The notes below the pieces were generated by a model, which worked only from the letters and a program-made list of their open reading frames with translations, was not told the DNA's origin and did not search any database. The position numbers were made by a program, and so were the translations under genes. Source: Lachnospiraceae bacterium (GTDB lineage: Bacteria > Bacillota > Clostridia > Lachnospirales > Lachnospiraceae). Taken from it: 49,806 nt of DNA. The stretch spans positions 1-49,806 of the forward strand of contig JAFYMC010000031.1 of the NCBI GenBank assembly GCA_017556805.1, in the 5' to 3' direction. Positions 22,881-31,359 of the stretch are shown in pieces (the stretch's first letter is position 1; every line of letters begins with the position of its first letter).

Positions 22881-24056
22881 ATGATTTACACAACCTTTCA
22901 AGATAAAAAATTGTCCCTTTTAGGCTTTGGTGCCATGCGTTTACCGGTAAATGCCGACGGCAGTATTGATGAAGCACAGACAACGGAAATGACCCGTTAT
23001 GCCATAGAGCACGGAGTGAATTATTTCGATACCGCATGGCCGTATCACAGCGGAGAGTCGGAGCGTGTCATGGGGCGGATTCTGTCCGAGTATCCGAGAG
23101 ACAGTTATTATCTGGCGGACAAGTATCCGGGACATCAGATTTTGAGTACCGGCTACAACCCCGCGGAGATTTTTGAAGAACAGCTTAAGAAATGCGGCGT
23201 GGATTATTTTGATTTTTATTTGTTGCATAACGTGTACGAAAAGTCTATGGAGACTTATTTGGACCCGCAGTGGGGCATCATCGATTATTTTAAGGAACAG
23301 AAGAGACTGGGCCGGATTAAGCATCTGGGCTTCAGTGCCCACGCGGAGGTAAAAGGCTTAAAGGAATTTCTTGATATTTGCGGGGATGATATGGAGTTCT
23401 GCCAGATTCAGTTGAATTATTTGGACTGGACGTTGCAGGACGCCAAGGGAAAGTATGATTTGCTCACCGAGCGCGGGATTCCGGTATGGGTCATGGAGCC
23501 GGTGCGGGGCGGTAAGCTGGCGAAGCTTTCCGAGGAAGAGGAAGCAAAGTTAAAGGAATATCGCCCGGAGGCTTCTACCGCTTCCTGGTGTTTCCGGTTC
23601 CTGCAGGAGCTGCCGAATGTGAAGATGGTGCTGAGCGGCATGTCCGACGAGGCGCAGATGCATGACAATGTGGCTACCTTTGCGGAAAGAAAGCCGTTGT
23701 CAGAGGAAGAAATGAACCTTCTCTTTGAAATTGCGGAAGGAATGAAGGATATCGTACCGTGTACCGGATGCCGCTATTGCTGTGACGGTTGTCCGATGGG
23801 GTTGGATATTCCGGGATTTTTGCATACCTATAACGAACTTCGTACCGCTCCGTCCATGAACGCGGGAATGCGGATTGAGTTTATGGCGGAGGAGGAACGG
23901 CCTTCCGCATGTATCGGATGCGGTGCATGTACGGCCATTTGTCCGCAGAATATTGATATACCGGGGGCATTGGCGGATTTGAGCGACCGTCTGGCTAAGC
24001 GAATCAGTTGGACGGAGATTTGCAGACAGAGAGAAGAAGCATCAAAAAAGAAATAG
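22881..24056 (+). CDS. Aldo/keto reductase with C-terminal 4Fe-4S clusters (copy 1)
   Basis: 391 residues from ATG 22881 (site AAGGAGA); upstream extension runs through the SDR gene and is rejected. The barrel domain has LGFGAMRLP, the catalytic FDTAWPYHSGESE (Asp and Tyr) and DFYLLHN. The C-terminal part carries CTGCRYCCDGCP and CIGCGACTAICP, two ferredoxin-type cysteine sets that would hold two 4Fe-4S clusters. Such fusions are common in anaerobic Clostridia and probably take electrons from ferredoxin-like donors rather than only NADPH. A paralogue lies at 31360-32484. Confidence 0.9.
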   Translation: MIYTTFQDKKLSLLGFGAMRLPVNADGSIDEAQTTEMTRYAIEHGVNYFDTAWPYHSGESERVMGRILSEYPRDSYYLADKYPGHQILSTGYNPAEIFEEQLKKCGVDYFDFYLLHNVYEKSMETYLDPQWGIIDYFKEQKRLGRIKHLGFSAHAEVKGLKEFLDICGDDMEFCQIQLNYLDWTLQDAKGKYDLLTERGIPVWVMEPVRGGKLAKLSEEEEAKLKEYRPEASTASWCFRFLQELPNVKMVLSGMSDEAQMHDNVATFAERKPLSEEEMNLLFEIAEGMKDIVPCTGCRYCCDGCPMGLDIPGFLHTYNELRTAPSMNAGMRIEFMAEEERPSACIGCGACTAICPQNIDIPGALADLSDRLAKRISWTEICRQREEASKKK

Positions 24057-24069
24057 TCAAAGTGATTGT

Positions 24070-24100
24070 AGGGGCTGCAGATATGCGGCCCTTTGTTGTT
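24070..24100 (+). terminator. Terminator after the first aldo/keto reductase
   Basis: AGGGGCTGCA (24070-24079) and TGCGGCCCTT (24084-24093) pair with two G-T wobbles around GATA, then TGTTGTT. Confidence 0.65.
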
Positions 24101-24175
24101 AAAGAGAGAGCGGGAAAACGGAACGGAAAGCTTTTGGTACGAGGTAGAAACGGATGGAATAGGAAAGATATCGCA

Positions 24176-24204
24176 TTGACAGAAAATGAAGAATAATGTA
24201 ATCT
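24176..24204 (+). promoter_or_regulatory. Possible promoter of the GGDEF-EAL-PAS gene
   Basis: Consensus TTGACA (24176-24181), 17 bp, then TAATCT (24199-24204), a weak -10 box. The leader is about 55 bases. Confidence 0.45.
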
Positions 24205-24268
24205 TAATAAGATAACTCAGAATAAATGAAGATTGCGAAGAAGAAATACAAGGAGGTGACATGCGAAG

Positions 24269-27232
24269 GTGGAAGCTAACTTAGGGGCGAATGAATATAA
24301 GGAATCGGATGCGTTAACCGGCTTATACACGGCGAATACGTTTTTTACACATGTAGAGGACTATAAAAAGCAGATAGGGAACAAGGACTACTGTATGGTT
24401 TCTGTGGATTTGGAGCATTTCCGGGTGTTTAACAAGCTGTACGGAAGAATGCAGGGAAATCGTCTGTTAACCGGAATTGCGGAGTATCTGAAAGAGTTTC
24501 GAAAGCAGTGCGGAGGTTTGGTAGGATATCTCGGTGGGGATAATTTCGGGATTTTTATGCCCTATGAGGAGGCGCTGATCGAGGTCCTTTGTAACGGTGT
24601 AGCGGCAGAGGTGGAACGGTTTAATACGACCATGAGTTTTCGGCCAGCCTTCGGTGTTTACCGGGTAGATGATGTTTCCGTGGAAGCGGGAACGATGTAC
24701 GATCGTGCTACGATAGCAATGGCTCATGTGGTGGGAAATTATCAGATGCGCCGTTGTGAATATACGCAAGAGATGGAAGAGAAGGTAGAGGCGGAGATTA
24801 AACTTCTGGCGGAAGTACAGGAGAGCTTAAAAAACGATGAGTTTGTGTTCTATGTGCAACCGCAGTGCGATATTGCCACCGGAAAGATTGTGGGCGGAGA
24901 ATCGTTGGTTCGTTGGAAACATAGCACCAAGGGGATGATTTCGCCGGGAGTGTTTGTTCCTGTGTTGGAGAGTAACGGATTCATTGCGGATTTGGACCGG
25001 TATATCTGGGATAGAGTGTGCCGGTGGCTCAGAAGCTGGATTGACCGGGGATATCAGCCGGTACCGATTTCCATTAATGTTTCCAGAACCGATATTTTTG
25101 CCATGGATGTTCCTGCATATTTGCAGAGTCTTATGAAAAAGTATGAATTACCGCCGCGTTTGCTGAAGGTAGAGGTTACGGAGAGTGCTTATGCGGAGAG
25201 CAATGACAAGATTATCCGTACGGTAAAGCAACTCAGAGACTCGGAATTTTTGGTTATGATGGATGATTTCGGCAGTGGATATTCCTCTCTTAATATGTTA
25301 AAGAGTGTGTCCGTGGATGTGCTGAAACTGGACATGAGATTTCTGGACATCAGCGAGCAGGAGGAAGAAAAGGGCATCGGGATTTTGGAGTCTGTGGTCA
25401 ATATGGCGAGACAGATGCGGATGCCGATTGTGGTAGAAGGTGTCGAGACACGGAAGCAGGAGGACTTTCTGTTAAAGATGGGCTGCCGGTATACGCAAGG
25501 GTATTATTACTATAAGCCGATGCCGGTGGAGGAGTTTGAAGCACTGATTTCCGATGAAACGAATTTGGATTTCAACGGAATCTGGTGCCGGCAGATGGAG
25601 TCCATGCATGCCAGAGAGTTTTTGGACAGCAATCTGTTCACGGATACGATGGTAAATAATATACTCGGTGCGGCGGCCTTTTACGATATGTTTGAGAACC
25701 GGCTGGAAATTACCAGAGTAAATGAGCAGTATTATCAGCTGGCGGGAATTAATTCTAAGGATGAAGCGGATTGTTATAAGCAGTTGGGGGTACATGTCAG
25801 AGACGATGACCGGAGTGCGCTGTATACGTTGTTTTCCAATGCGTACCAGAACGGAAACGGCGGTGCCCAGGGATATATTCATTTCGTGCGTACCGACGGA
25901 GAGGTACGATGGGTGTTTATGCGAGTCTTTTTTTTGAGAGAAAAAGAAGGCCACAAGCAGTTTTATGCGTCTCTCGCGGATATGACCGCATTAAAAGAGA
26001 AGAAAGAAAAAGCTATTTTTACCGAGCTGGATGTGGAAGACTGGACCGAGAAGCAGAAGGGGTGTATGGAGAAATACTACGGCAACATGTCCTGCGGATT
26101 CTCGGTAGGAAAGCTGGATTTGGATGAAGCAGGCAAACCGTTAAAGTATGAGATTTTGTATGCTAATCAGGAACTGAGCCGTGTGGCAGGCGGAGATATC
26201 GGCCGTTTGCGTTATTTGATGCGAAAGTTGTTTGCGGATAACGAAGAGGAGATACTGAATAAGGTATACCGGGCCGGTTACCTGGGTGAGGTGGTAGAGC
26301 ATTTTGCTTACAGTCCGTACAGTAACCGGTATCTGCAGCTGACTATGTTCCAACAGCAATACGGTTATATTGCCAGCATGGTACAGGATGTGACCAAATT
26401 CCAGATTTATCAGAGCACCATGAATGAAGTGCTAAAGTCGTACAGGGAAGTGTATTATGTCCAGTTACAGGATGATTACTGCCGTATGGTATATCCGGAT
26501 GAAAACCGGCTTTTGGAACGGGGAAATTATTCGGAGCTTGTTAACCGACATTTCGGAACGGGAACGATTTTACCTTATGATGAGGAGAATGTGAGAAGGT
26601 TCCTTTCGTTGGAAAATTTGCGTAAGGTGCTGGGAACCCAGGATACGGTGGAATATAAGTATCGACGCCGGTCGAATGAGGCGGGAGAGGAATGGTGTCT
26701 TACCACGTTCCGGGTGTATGAGAGGGACGGAGATATGCCGAAGGCTGCAATTCTGACTGTGCGCAGTATCGAGACTTTGATGAGGGAAAAGGAAGAATTC
26801 AAACGTCAAAACATGGGAAAAGTACTGGCGAATATGTCGGATGGATTTTATATTTACAAGGCCTGCGGGGACGAAAAGATTCTGTATGCAACCCCGCCGG
26901 TGTTGAAAATATTCGGTTGTGAAACGATGGATGAATTCCGTGGCTGGGTAAATAATTCTTTCAGCGGCATGATTCATCCGGAGGATTTGAACCGGGTGCA
27001 GTTTGAGATTAAGCAACAGGTAAAACAGACCGACAAGAAGCTGGATTTTATTCGGTACCGTATTATTCGTAAGGATGGTCAGGTTCGCTGGATTGATGAT
27101 TGCGGACACTTAGCGGACAGCGGTTCCGGGGATGACAGTCAGTTGTTTTATGTCTTTATTTCCGACATTACGGAGACAATTTCCGAGGAGGAGAAGGAAC
27201 GACTGCTGCGGATGAATGAGTATTATAAGTAG
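24269..27232 (+). CDS. c-di-GMP phosphodiesterase with degenerate GGDEF and C-terminal PAS domains
   Basis: 987 residues. Residues about 12-165 are a GGDEF domain with the signature changed to GGDNF (89-93), probably inactive as a cyclase and possibly a GTP sensor. Residues about 180-430 are an EAL domain keeping the catalytic set: E211 in ESLVRW, INVSR, the VEVTES glutamate, D332-D333 in DDFGSGYS, K353, E390 in VEGVET and Q410 in QGYYYYKP. It should hydrolyse c-di-GMP. After it come at least three PAS-like segments, roughly 455-580, 600-720 and 850-975, two ending in PAS_3-style KDGQVRW or TDGEVRW. Sensor domains downstream of the output are unusual. No membrane helix is seen. The start is GTG, 12 bases from AGGAGG; an ATG nearer the site (24261) opens only a 7-codon frame. 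Confidence 0.88.
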   Translation: MEANLGANEYKESDALTGLYTANTFFTHVEDYKKQIGNKDYCMVSVDLEHFRVFNKLYGRMQGNRLLTGIAEYLKEFRKQCGGLVGYLGGDNFGIFMPYEEALIEVLCNGVAAEVERFNTTMSFRPAFGVYRVDDVSVEAGTMYDRATIAMAHVVGNYQMRRCEYTQEMEEKVEAEIKLLAEVQESLKNDEFVFYVQPQCDIATGKIVGGESLVRWKHSTKGMISPGVFVPVLESNGFIADLDRYIWDRVCRWLRSWIDRGYQPVPISINVSRTDIFAMDVPAYLQSLMKKYELPPRLLKVEVTESAYAESNDKIIRTVKQLRDSEFLVMMDDFGSGYSSLNMLKSVSVDVLKLDMRFLDISEQEEEKGIGILESVVNMARQMRMPIVVEGVETRKQEDFLLKMGCRYTQGYYYYKPMPVEEFEALISDETNLDFNGIWCRQMESMHAREFLDSNLFTDTMVNNILGAAAFYDMFENRLEITRVNEQYYQLAGINSKDEADCYKQLGVHVRDDDRSALYTLFSNAYQNGNGGAQGYIHFVRTDGEVRWVFMRVFFLREKEGHKQFYASLADMTALKEKKEKAIFTELDVEDWTEKQKGCMEKYYGNMSCGFSVGKLDLDEAGKPLKYEILYANQELSRVAGGDIGRLRYLMRKLFADNEEEILNKVYRAGYLGEVVEHFAYSPYSNRYLQLTMFQQQYGYIASMVQDVTKFQIYQSTMNEVLKSYREVYYVQLQDDYCRMVYPDENRLLERGNYSELVNRHFGTGTILPYDEENVRRFLSLENLRKVLGTQDTVEYKYRRRSNEAGEEWCLTTFRVYERDGDMPKAAILTVRSIETLMREKEEFKRQNMGKVLANMSDGFYIYKACGDEKILYATPPVLKIFGCETMDEFRGWVNNSFSGMIHPEDLNRVQFEIKQQVKQTDKKLDFIRYRIIRKDGQVRWIDDCGHLADSGSGDDSQLFYVFISDITETISEEEKERLLRMNEYYK

Positions 27233-27252
27233 TATAAGAATAGGGAAATCGG

Positions 27253-27289
27253 AAGGGGCCGTATCGGTGGGATACAGGCCTCTTTTTTT
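27253..27289 (+). terminator. Terminator after the phosphodiesterase gene
   Basis: AAGGGGCC-GTATC and GATAC-A-GGCCTCTT form a stem around GGTGG, followed by a run of seven T. Confidence 0.88.
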
Positions 27290-27328
27290 ATATTGGATGC
27301 ATATTTATGCTGTAAAACAAAATAATTA

Positions 27329-27357
27329 TTGACAATTATGCAAATGAAATGTATAAT
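27329..27357 (+). promoter_or_regulatory. Consensus promoter of the acetyltransferase gene
   Basis: TTGACA (27329-27334), 17 bp, TATAAT (27352-27357), both boxes perfect. The start codon is 50 bases downstream. Confidence 0.85.
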
Positions 27358-27407
27358 TATGCCAAAAAATGAATGGGCTGGATATATTCATGAGAGGAGG
27401 ACATACA

Positions 27408-28193
27408 ATGAAAGCAGTTGTTTTTCAGAAGGACAGTTTGTTTTATGAAATGCTTGGTTTCAATACGCACCCCTGCCTTGAGGAAGAGTTATACGATGGG
27501 TGGCTTTTACGTTTTGCGGAAGGATATACGAAACGAGCAAATTCGGTAAATGTAGTCGGAGAATCTACGATGCCGGTTGCAGAGAAGGTCAAACACTGTG
27601 AAGAAAAGTATACGGAATACAATTTACAACCGGTGTTTAAGATTGCACCGATGGCATTAGAGATAGATGAGTTATTGGAGGAGCGCGGATATTCTGCAGT
27701 AGATAAAACCAATGTGATGGCAGTGGATTTGGCGAAACAGGTGAGGGAGACCCAGGGGAATGGCTGTAAGGCTACAGAGATAGGGGAAATATCGGTGACT
27801 GTCGAAGAAAAGTTTACCGAAACCTGGCAGTATTATTATTTCACCTTCAACAAGGTGTCTCCTGTGCATGTGCCGACAGCAAAGAAGATCCAGGCTAAGA
27901 TTACAAATCCGGTTCTTTGCACGACGGTATATGTGGATAAAAAGGCAGTGGCCTGCGGTCTGGGAGTATTGGAGCAGGGCTGCGTGGGATTGCTTGATAT
28001 TGTGGTGAAAGAGGAATACAGAGGATGTGGGTTTGGGAAGGTACTTTGCCAAGCGCTTTTAGAAAAGGCGAAGGAGAAGGGGGCAACTGTCGGGTATTTG
28101 CAAGTGGTGGACAGCAATACGGTGGCAAAGAAATTGTATAAGAGTCTTGGATTTGAGGATGTGTACAGTTATTGGTACCGGGTGAAGGTGTGA
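27408..28193 (+). CDS. GNAT-family N-acetyltransferase
   Basis: 261 residues from ATG 27408 (site GAGAGGAGG). The C-terminal half has the acetyl-CoA-binding motif A: LLDIVVKEEYRGCGFGKVLCQALLEKA, with R-G-C-G-F-G as the pyrophosphate loop, followed by LQVVDSNTVAKKLYKSLGFEDVYSYWYRV, the usual final strand and helix. The N-terminal half (DGWLLRFAEGYTKRANSV) is typical of two-domain GNAT proteins of about 260 residues. The acceptor substrate is unknown. It is monocistronic with a consensus promoter. Confidence 0.88.
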   Translation: MKAVVFQKDSLFYEMLGFNTHPCLEEELYDGWLLRFAEGYTKRANSVNVVGESTMPVAEKVKHCEEKYTEYNLQPVFKIAPMALEIDELLEERGYSAVDKTNVMAVDLAKQVRETQGNGCKATEIGEISVTVEEKFTETWQYYYFTFNKVSPVHVPTAKKIQAKITNPVLCTTVYVDKKAVACGLGVLEQGCVGLLDIVVKEEYRGCGFGKVLCQALLEKAKEKGATVGYLQVVDSNTVAKKLYKSLGFEDVYSYWYRVKV

Positions 28194-28224
28194 GATACGG
28201 AGTTTTGATACCGAAGCAGAAATA

Positions 28225-28253
28225 TTGACAAGAACCAAAGACAGTTGTATAAT
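28225..28253 (+). promoter_or_regulatory. Consensus promoter of argC
   Basis: TTGACA (28225-28230), 17 bp, TATAAT (28248-28253). The start codon lies 31 bases downstream. No arginine-box palindrome was recognised. Confidence 0.85.
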
Positions 28254-28284
28254 TATGAAACCAAAAGAAAAAGGAGAACCGACT

Positions 28285-29232
28285 ATGAAAACAAAGGTAT
28301 TTATCGACGGAAGTGAAGGAACCACAGGACTTAGAATTTTTGAGCGTTTTCAGAATCGTGACGATATTGAGATAATGAAGATTGATCCGGAGCTTCGTAA
28401 GGATCCGGAGGAGAGAAAGAAGATGATTAATGCATCCGATGTGACGTTTTTGTGTTTGCCGGATGCAGCTGCAAAGGAAGCGGTTTCTTTTGTAGAGAAT
28501 GAGAATACGGTAATTATTGATGCCTCTACCGCACATCGTACGGAAGAGGGCTGGGCTTACGGCTTCCCGGAGCTTTCCCCGGAACACAGAGATGCGATTA
28601 AGAAGGGGAAGCGTATTGCGGTACCGGGCTGTTATGCATCGGGCTTTGTATCTTTGGTATATCCGTTGGTAAAGGGCGGCATCCTGCCGAAGGATTATCC
28701 GGTGAGCTGCTTTGCACTGTCCGGTTACAGCGGAGCGGGCAAGAAGACCATCGCGGTGTATGAGAGCGAAGACAGACCGACGGAGCTGGCTTCCGGTCGT
28801 GTGTATGCCCTGACCCAGCAGCATAAGCATTTAAAGGAGATGAAGGCCATTACCGGTATCAACCGTGCGCCGTTATTCTCCCCGGTTATCGATGACTATT
28901 ACAGTGGAATGGTAGTGACCATTCAGTTGTATGCGGATATGCTTTCTAAGAAGGAGACGCCGGAGAGCTTGCTTTCCTACTACGCAGACTATTATAAGGG
29001 AGAGCAGTTTATTAAGGTGGCAGCTGCGGATGATGAAGTGGCAGCAAGTGGTTTCCTTGCAGGAAACGGTTTGTCCGGTTGGGACGGAATGAAGATTTAT
29101 GTGACCGGTAACGAGGAGCGTATCGTGGTTTCCGCACAGTTTGATAATCTCGGTAAGGGTGCTTCCGGTGCGGCAATCCAGTGTCTGAATGTGCTTCTTG
29201 GGTGTGACGAGGCGAAGGGATTGAATCTGTAA
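28285..29232 (+). CDS. argC: N-acetyl-gamma-glutamyl-phosphate reductase, type 2
   Basis: 315 residues from ATG 28285 (site AAAAGGAG); an upstream in-frame start lies in the promoter. The start KVFIDGSEGTTGLRIFERF is the NADP-binding loop. The catalytic cysteine is C116 in AVPGCYASG. LSGYSGAGKK and the shorter length fit the type 2 (AGPR-2) class. It reduces N-acetylglutamyl phosphate to the semialdehyde in arginine synthesis. It stands alone; argJ, argB and argD are not in the window. Confidence 0.93.
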   Translation: MKTKVFIDGSEGTTGLRIFERFQNRDDIEIMKIDPELRKDPEERKKMINASDVTFLCLPDAAAKEAVSFVENENTVIIDASTAHRTEEGWAYGFPELSPEHRDAIKKGKRIAVPGCYASGFVSLVYPLVKGGILPKDYPVSCFALSGYSGAGKKTIAVYESEDRPTELASGRVYALTQQHKHLKEMKAITGINRAPLFSPVIDDYYSGMVVTIQLYADMLSKKETPESLLSYYADYYKGEQFIKVAAADDEVAASGFLAGNGLSGWDGMKIYVTGNEERIVVSAQFDNLGKGASGAAIQCLNVLLGCDEAKGLNL

Positions 29233-29294
29233 GTGTCTGCGGCCGAAGTTCCGGTGCGGGCGTGCGGGACGATAAGATTCGGAAGAAAACAAAG

Positions 29295-29330
29295 AAAGGT
29301 CGGAGCAAGAAATGCTTGCTCCGGCCTTTT
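29295..29330 (+). terminator. Bidirectional terminator between argC and the GH9 gene
   Basis: AAAGGTCGGAGCAAG (29295-29309) pairs with CTTGCTCCGGCCTTTT (29315-29330). On the other strand the stem is followed by TTTCTTTGTTTT, so it can end both convergent genes. A second weak repeat, TAGTGTA (29337-29343)/TACACTA (29361-29367), lies at the end of the GH9 gene. Confidence 0.88.
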
Positions 29331-29352
29331 AGATTTTAGTGTAGGATAGAGT

Positions 29353-31059
29353 TTATTTTACACTATCCAAAAATGCCGCACAGAAAATTGCCGGAGAATT
29401 CCAGTAAATCGTAATTTCATTCAAAGAATAGCACTCCCAGCGGTCGACGTAGCATTTCATGGGAGGGGTGCCTTCCGGAAGGAGTCCCTTGGCAAGCGGG
29501 TCGACCCATTTGGTCCCGTTGGCTCCGCCGGAAACATAGCCCGGAATGGTGTCGTCGATACCGTCGGCCTCGGTAATGCGGTTGTGCGGATTACAAAAGG
29601 CGTGAGCACCGACGCCGGTTACATAGCTGTAGCCGGTGGCATTGACACCGAGGAGATAGTCCATCTGGCGGACAAGAGCGGTATGATATTCCGACTTCGG
29701 AGTCAAGCGGTATACCGTGCCGAACAACATTCCGCGGTTCAGAACGGTGAGATTACTCCCCCAACAATATTCGTTTGTTTCAAGGGCAACGCCGTATCCG
29801 CAGGAGGAGATTATATTTAACAGGTGGTCGGCTTCTTTGATAAGCAGAGCCTTGTAGGTATCACGGAATTCCGCTTCGGCGGAAGTTCTCGAGGTGTGCT
29901 CCTTTTCGGCGGCAGTTGTCATCAATTCGTCTTCCAACAAGGCCCATCCGGCAAAGCCGCTGATATCGGCCCAACCGTATTGTACCGGATTCGGATGTTG
30001 GTCAAAAAGGCGTTTCGCTTCGTTTAAATATCGCACGTTTCCGGTGGTGCGGTATAATTCCATGGCTGCCCACATACGTTCATCTGTGTCGGAACGGTCG
30101 CCGTAGCCGCCGGTGCGGCATTCTCTGACGTGTTCAAACAGAAATTCCGGATGTTGTTCCAGCCATACATAAGATTTTTCGGCGGCTGTCAGGGCGCACT
30201 CTGCAAACGCTGCGTCAAACGGTCGGTAAATACGGGAAGCCAGTGCCATGGTAGCAACGAAATCCGCAACCGCCATGGAAGACGGAGGGAGCAGAAGCAT
30301 TCGGTTGGTATCCTCGTGAGGCATGACAAAGGCAGAATGATTTTGTGTGGTATGTTTGTGGTATACGCTGCCGTCTTCCGCCTGCAGCTGCAGCATCCAG
30401 TCCAGTTCATAGCGGCATTCATTTAAAATGTCCGGAATGCCGTTGCCGCTTTCCGGGATGTCAAGGTTCTTTGTAAATGCATCCGGAAAGAAACGGTATG
30501 CATAGAGAATATGTCCTAACGCACAGGCGGCAGCGGTGGTGTAGCGTCCGTAATCGCCTGCATCGTGCCAACCGCCTCGGATATCAAAAGTTTGCATATC
30601 GGCTTCCGAAAGTTCTCCGGCCAGAAAACGTTCGTATTCGGTCCAAAGAACGGAAGGGGCGGTATGACAGGCTTTACGGGCAAACTTTCCGGCGTGGGCC
30701 TCGGTCAGTTCCGTGCCGCAACGCTGATAATACAACATTTTGGAAAGGAGTATATTCAAACTGCCGTATAAGTTACTGCCGATGGGAAACGGATAAGAAA
30801 CGGTATCGCCGGAACGGATAACATAAGTACCCGGTGCGGTCAGTTCGGAGAAGTCCAGCTGCCAGACGAAATCCCCGGAGGCTTCGTCCGGACCGAAGAA
30901 GACAGCGTCTTTTTCCATAATACAACAGCCGTCCACGTTACAAATCCGTACACGTATCGGAGAAAGGGATGGTTCGGTACCGGCTTCCTGCGGGAGGGCA
31001 AGAATTGCGGTTTTATTACTGTTTGGCAGATAGCCCATTTGATTTATGTAAATATTCAT
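29353..31059 (-). CDS. Glycoside hydrolase family 9 (cytoplasmic endoglucanase/cellodextrinase-like)
   Basis: 568 residues. Residues about 3-95 are the Ig-like CelD_N domain (INQMGYLPNSNKTAIL, APGTYVIRSGD). The rest is the GH9 alpha/alpha barrel with catalytic-site Asp166/Asp169 in GGWHDAGDYGRY and the catalytic Glu548 in YSLNEITIYWN. HNRITEADGIDD and GANGTKWVDP lie in the active-site loop region. There is no signal peptide, dockerin or carbohydrate-binding module, so it probably cleaves imported cello- or xyloglucan oligosaccharides in the cytoplasm. No sugar transporter or other glycosidase is next to it. The ribosome site is CAGGAG. Confidence 0.93.
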   Translation of the reverse strand: MNIYINQMGYLPNSNKTAILALPQEAGTEPSLSPIRVRICNVDGCCIMEKDAVFFGPDEASGDFVWQLDFSELTAPGTYVIRSGDTVSYPFPIGSNLYGSLNILLSKMLYYQRCGTELTEAHAGKFARKACHTAPSVLWTEYERFLAGELSEADMQTFDIRGGWHDAGDYGRYTTAAACALGHILYAYRFFPDAFTKNLDIPESGNGIPDILNECRYELDWMLQLQAEDGSVYHKHTTQNHSAFVMPHEDTNRMLLLPPSSMAVADFVATMALASRIYRPFDAAFAECALTAAEKSYVWLEQHPEFLFEHVRECRTGGYGDRSDTDERMWAAMELYRTTGNVRYLNEAKRLFDQHPNPVQYGWADISGFAGWALLEDELMTTAAEKEHTSRTSAEAEFRDTYKALLIKEADHLLNIISSCGYGVALETNEYCWGSNLTVLNRGMLFGTVYRLTPKSEYHTALVRQMDYLLGVNATGYSYVTGVGAHAFCNPHNRITEADGIDDTIPGYVSGGANGTKWVDPLAKGLLPEGTPPMKCYVDRWECYSLNEITIYWNSPAIFCAAFLDSVK

Positions 31060-31122
31060 AAAAGTCTCCTGTGCAAACTTTGTTGATGAGGTCTCTTCGG
31101 TTTCTTTGAAATAATTAAATAT

Positions 31123-31151
31123 ATTATATTATTTCTGAGGAGAAAGGTCAA
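31123..31151 (-). promoter_or_regulatory. Promoter of the GH9 gene
   Basis: On the minus strand TTGACC (31146-31151), 17 bp, TATAAT (31123-31128). The leader is about 60 bases. The rest of the divergent region to 31359 holds only a weak plus-strand -10-like TATACT (31276-31281) for the next gene. Confidence 0.75.
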
Positions 31152-31359
31152 TCCTGTATTTTGAAATGTTTGAGTTTGCGCCGAAACAGACGGATATATG
31201 CAGAAATCTTCATTTTTATGCGTAGTGGTTCATATTATACAAAAGAATGGAGGTGCGGCAAAGGGAATCCTATGATATACTGAATTCGTATACAGTAGCA
31301 TTATGTGCGAAAATAATGAAAACTCACGGAGGTGTTCCTGTGAGGAAGAGGAGGATAAG

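Noticed and set aside
24008-24196. Short frame between the aldo/keto reductase and the phosphodiesterase
   Set aside because: It starts inside the upstream gene and crosses its terminator; no ribosome site or domain was seen.
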